Shown: positions 5,055 to 7,171 of the stretch, in pieces
Numbering within the stretch: the stretch's first letter is position 1
Layout: each line of letters starts with the position of its first letter
Assembly (NCBI GenBank): GCA_947175375.1
Contig: CAMWMT010000132.1
Coordinates: 1-7,171, forward strand
Origin: an uncultured Clostridiaceae bacterium
Lineage (GTDB): Bacteria; Bacillota; Clostridia; Lachnospirales; Lachnospiraceae
DNA: 7,171 nucleotides
Direction of reading: 5' to 3'
The notes under the pieces: model-generated
What the model was told of the DNA's origin: nothing
Databases searched by the model: none
What the model saw: the letters and a program-made list of their open reading frames with translations, nothing else
Program-made: the position numbers and the translations under genes

Positions 5055-7171
5055 AGTGTTCCATCTCCTTTTCTTTTTATGATAAGATTTTCAAAATATT
5101 TTATCAGGGTTTGTTCGGCGAGAATGCGTCCCTCGTTTGCATTTCCGCTTTGAAGCGCCTGTAAAAATCGTTTGTCTTCCACCAGCAGCATGCTGATGCG
5201 GCTGATGACTTCCACACACTCGTTCTGGTCAGAATGGGGCGCCAGAAGGAGGATGGCTCCTTTTACCGTTCCCTCCGGGACGGAGAATGGAGTATCGAGT
5301 TTCAGATAAGCACATCTGCAATGAGCAACTGCTGTTGTGCGGCAGTGGAGCAGATGAAGATTTAATTCCGGAATGAAAGTGTTTTTGATTCCCTCTCGGC
5401 GTGCAAGATCCTGACTGATGATCTGTCGGGTCAGGATACTGTCTGCGAAGATGCCAGCAGCCTGCCCGAGCAGGGCCTCTGTCTGACAGATCCCGGATAC
5501 TTCTCTGATCTGAAAAGAGTGGAGAAGCTGAGAGATCTCCTCGCCGGTACGGGTCAGAGAGCCAATCTCTTCCAGGGTGAGGCTTCCTTCTGGTGGTACC
5601 GTTTTGGGTTTCGGTTGGAAGCTGTTGGTGCGTCTGATACGGATGGCGTCCAGGGCCTGATTGATAATTAGCATATCCTGGGTCTGCGGAATCGGACTGA
5701 CACAGACATGAGGAAAATCGATCTCCAGCGGGACTGTGGAGATCACTAGGTCAATACCGTTTTCCTTTAGCTTCTGCGGTTCCAGGCTGAAAGCAGACAT
5801 GATCTGTCGGATCTCGATATGATGCAAAGACCGGATCAGGTTGGCAGCCAGCATTCTGGATGCGCCCATGCCACTGGGACAGACCACAGCCACAGCGATC
5901 TTTTTCTGTTCTCCCCGGAGTGTTTCAGCCGCTGCTGCGAAATGCATGGCGACGAAGGTGACCTCCGAAGGAGAGATGTCTTCTATGTAAAGTTTATCCC
6001 GAAACAGATCGCAAGCATGTTCCACAGCTTGATAGACATCGGGGTATTTTTGACGGATCGTGTCTCCCTGAGCATTATCCAAATGGATATTCATGGAAAG
6101 ACGGCTGAGCATGGAGTCCATATGGCTGGTCAGCTCTTCGATCATCCGATCGCAGGTGTGGAAGGGAAGTTTTAATTCTGCTTCCACCCGCTCCACGATG
6201 GACATGACTACCTGCCGGGTGTTGATGGACTGGAGCTGGCTCCGGTTCCTTCGGGTATGGGGCCAGATCCTTGCGCTGGACAGGTGCATGGTGATAAAAC
6301 CGATCTCGGCTTCCGGAATCGTGAGTCGAAATTGTGTGCTGATCTTCTCCCCGATCTGTTCTGCCACGGCATATTCCGGGAGTTCCGAAAGACTCGTTAA
6401 TTCCTTTTCGTCCATCTCGATCTCTTCTCCAGACCGAAGCCTCTGAATGGAGAGGGAGAGGTGGACGATCAGGGCCATATAGCCACTGTCCGTATATTTG
6501 ATGTTCAGTTCTTTTTCAGTGTCAGCCAGAATCTGCTCTACAAAGGATATGATCTGTGGGTCAATAAAACTGAACAGCCGGTTTCTCATAAGCTGAGATT
6601 CCGAAGGGGGTTCTTCTGTGGGATTTCCCCGAAGGAGCTTCAGAATCTCGCCGTTATCCATGAATTCCAGCGCCGCGTTGGCGATCGCCTGACGATAGGC
6701 AGTCTCAGAGCCTTCCAAGAAGATCCCTACACCCGGTCGGCGCAGGATCTTTATCTGGAACGAGGAAAGCCATTCTTCCAGGGTGTCCAGGTCCTTGGTA
6801 AGTGTCCCTTCTGAGATATGGAAGCGGGACAAAAATACATAGGATTTGACCGGCTCTCTGACATAGAGCAGCTCTCCGAGGATCTGCCGTCTACGTTCCT
6901 TCTGACTGTAATCTGTGAGAGGCTGTCCGATACCGAGGAGTTCCTCCAGAAGCTTTATGGCTTCCGGGTCTTCATCGATCATAAGCCCGACGCCGGGCTT
7001 TCGGATCAGGGTAAAATCATTTTCATCCAGCCAGTGTTCGATAGCCGGAAGTTCTCTCAGGACTGTTCTGGAAGATACCTCCAGTTTTTCAGAGATTGCT
7101 CCCACTGGAACCGGGTTCCTTGCAGTCTTTGTCAGGATGCGGACAATGTCGCGTTGTCTGGTGGTTAAAGT
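5051..7171 (-). CDS. mtlR: Mannitol operon transcriptional activator MtlR, N-terminus cut by the right edge
   Basis: MtlR is a cytoplasmic DNA-binding activator controlled by PTS phosphorylation. The frame stays open to the window edge; a GTG at 7105 is not the start, because the 22 codons before it (LTTRQRDIVRIL and onward) complete the first winged helix-turn-helix. Numbering from the edge (706 residues visible), domains run: HTH 1 (1-65), HTH 2 (about 92-155), PRD1 (about 205-310) with His237 and His296, PRD2 (about 315-420) with His350 and His410, an EIIB-like domain (about 422-510) with Cys431 in CPSGMGAS, and an EIIA-like domain (about 535-690) with His609. These match the regulatory residues of Bacillus MtlR in order and spacing. 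In that family HPr-dependent phosphorylation of PRD2 activates, whereas phosphorylation of the EIIB-like Cys by the permease inactivates when mannitol is absent. Only a few N-terminal residues are likely missing. It is promoter-proximal to mtlA and overlaps it by 4 bp, so it probably activates its own operon from a promoter beyond the window. Confidence 0.95.
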   Translation of the reverse strand, partial: TLTTRQRDIVRILTKTARNPVPVGAISEKLEVSSRTVLRELPAIEHWLDENDFTLIRKPGVGLMIDEDPEAIKLLEELLGIGQPLTDYSQKERRRQILGELLYVREPVKSYVFLSRFHISEGTLTKDLDTLEEWLSSFQIKILRRPGVGIFLEGSETAYRQAIANAALEFMDNGEILKLLRGNPTEEPPSESQLMRNRLFSFIDPQIISFVEQILADTEKELNIKYTDSGYMALIVHLSLSIQRLRSGEEIEMDEKELTSLSELPEYAVAEQIGEKISTQFRLTIPEAEIGFITMHLSSARIWPHTRRNRSQLQSINTRQVVMSIVERVEAELKLPFHTCDRMIEELTSHMDSMLSRLSMNIHLDNAQGDTIRQKYPDVYQAVEHACDLFRDKLYIEDISPSEVTFVAMHFAAAAETLRGEQKKIAVAVVCPSGMGASRMLAANLIRSLHHIEIRQIMSAFSLEPQKLKENGIDLVISTVPLEIDFPHVCVSPIPQTQDMLIINQALDAIRIRRTNSFQPKPKTVPPEGSLTLEEIGSLTRTGEEISQLLHSFQIREVSGICQTEALLGQAAGIFADSILTRQIISQDLARREGIKNTFIPELNLHLLHCRTTAVAHCRCAYLKLDTPFSVPEGTVKGAILLLAPHSDQNECVEVISRISMLLVEDKRFLQALQSGNANEGRILAEQTLIKYFENLIIKRKGDGTL
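5065..5070 (-). promoter_or_regulatory. Ribosome binding site of mtlA, inside the mtlR coding region
   Basis: The minus strand reads AAGGAG, 10 nt before the mtlA ATG at 5054. It lies within the last codons of mtlR, consistent with coupled translation across the ATGA overlap. Confidence 0.75.

Noticed and set aside
4296..5153. 285-codon plus-strand frame opposite the mtlA start
   Set aside because: It is antisense to the IIC domain, and its His- and Asp-rich composition is typical of a reverse-strand shadow.
7103..7105. GTG start for mtlR
   Set aside because: Codons upstream remain open to the window edge and encode the first half of the expected helix-turn-helix domain.

Overview
The window is a leftward-transcribed (minus-strand) mannitol uptake and catabolism operon, followed by a separate leftward gene for a coiled-coil protein. 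The operon architecture suggests a low-to-mid GC anaerobic Bacillota, most plausibly a gut Lachnospiraceae or related Clostridia. The supporting signs are a PRD-type MtlR activator, a PTS mannitol permease, strong AAGGAG-type ribosome binding sites and an HPr paralogue. Genus cannot be assigned by eye.

Layout from the right edge leftward. mtlR (5051-7171) runs off the right edge, and only its first few residues are missing. mtlA (3189-5054) overlaps mtlR by 4 bp (ATGA) and encodes a fused IIC-IIB-IIA permease, so no separate mtlF is needed. A 127-bp gap (3062-3188) follows. It holds a 12-bp palindrome on a possible promoter, a perfect 9-bp GC-rich hairpin, and a sequence that could pair with the mtlD ribosome binding site. 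Then come mtlD (1913-3061) and, 11 bp further on, a small HPr-like phosphocarrier gene (1635-1901). Downstream of the operon are a G9 tract, a ~146-bp near-palindromic element (copy B, 1464-1609) and a good intrinsic terminator (1433-1463). A coiled-coil gene (206-1222) follows. A second copy of the palindromic element (copy A, 1 to ~145), inverted relative to copy B, lies beyond its 3' end and is cut by the left edge.

How the genes work together: phosphate from PEP passes through EI and HPr to the IIA histidine and then the IIB cysteine of MtlA, which imports mannitol as mannitol-1-phosphate. MtlD oxidises this to fructose-6-phosphate for glycolysis. MtlR senses PTS phosphorylation through two PRDs and its EIIB- and EIIA-like domains, and it should activate its own operon.

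The most interesting points are: (1) the operon's HPr paralogue keeps the catalytic His15 but has Asp at the position of the HPr-kinase target Ser46, a natural phosphomimetic; (2) the coiled-coil gene is bracketed by inverted copies of a long palindrome, suggesting a repeat family and possibly an invertible or mobile segment; (3) the mtlA-mtlD gap has layered regulatory-looking structure.
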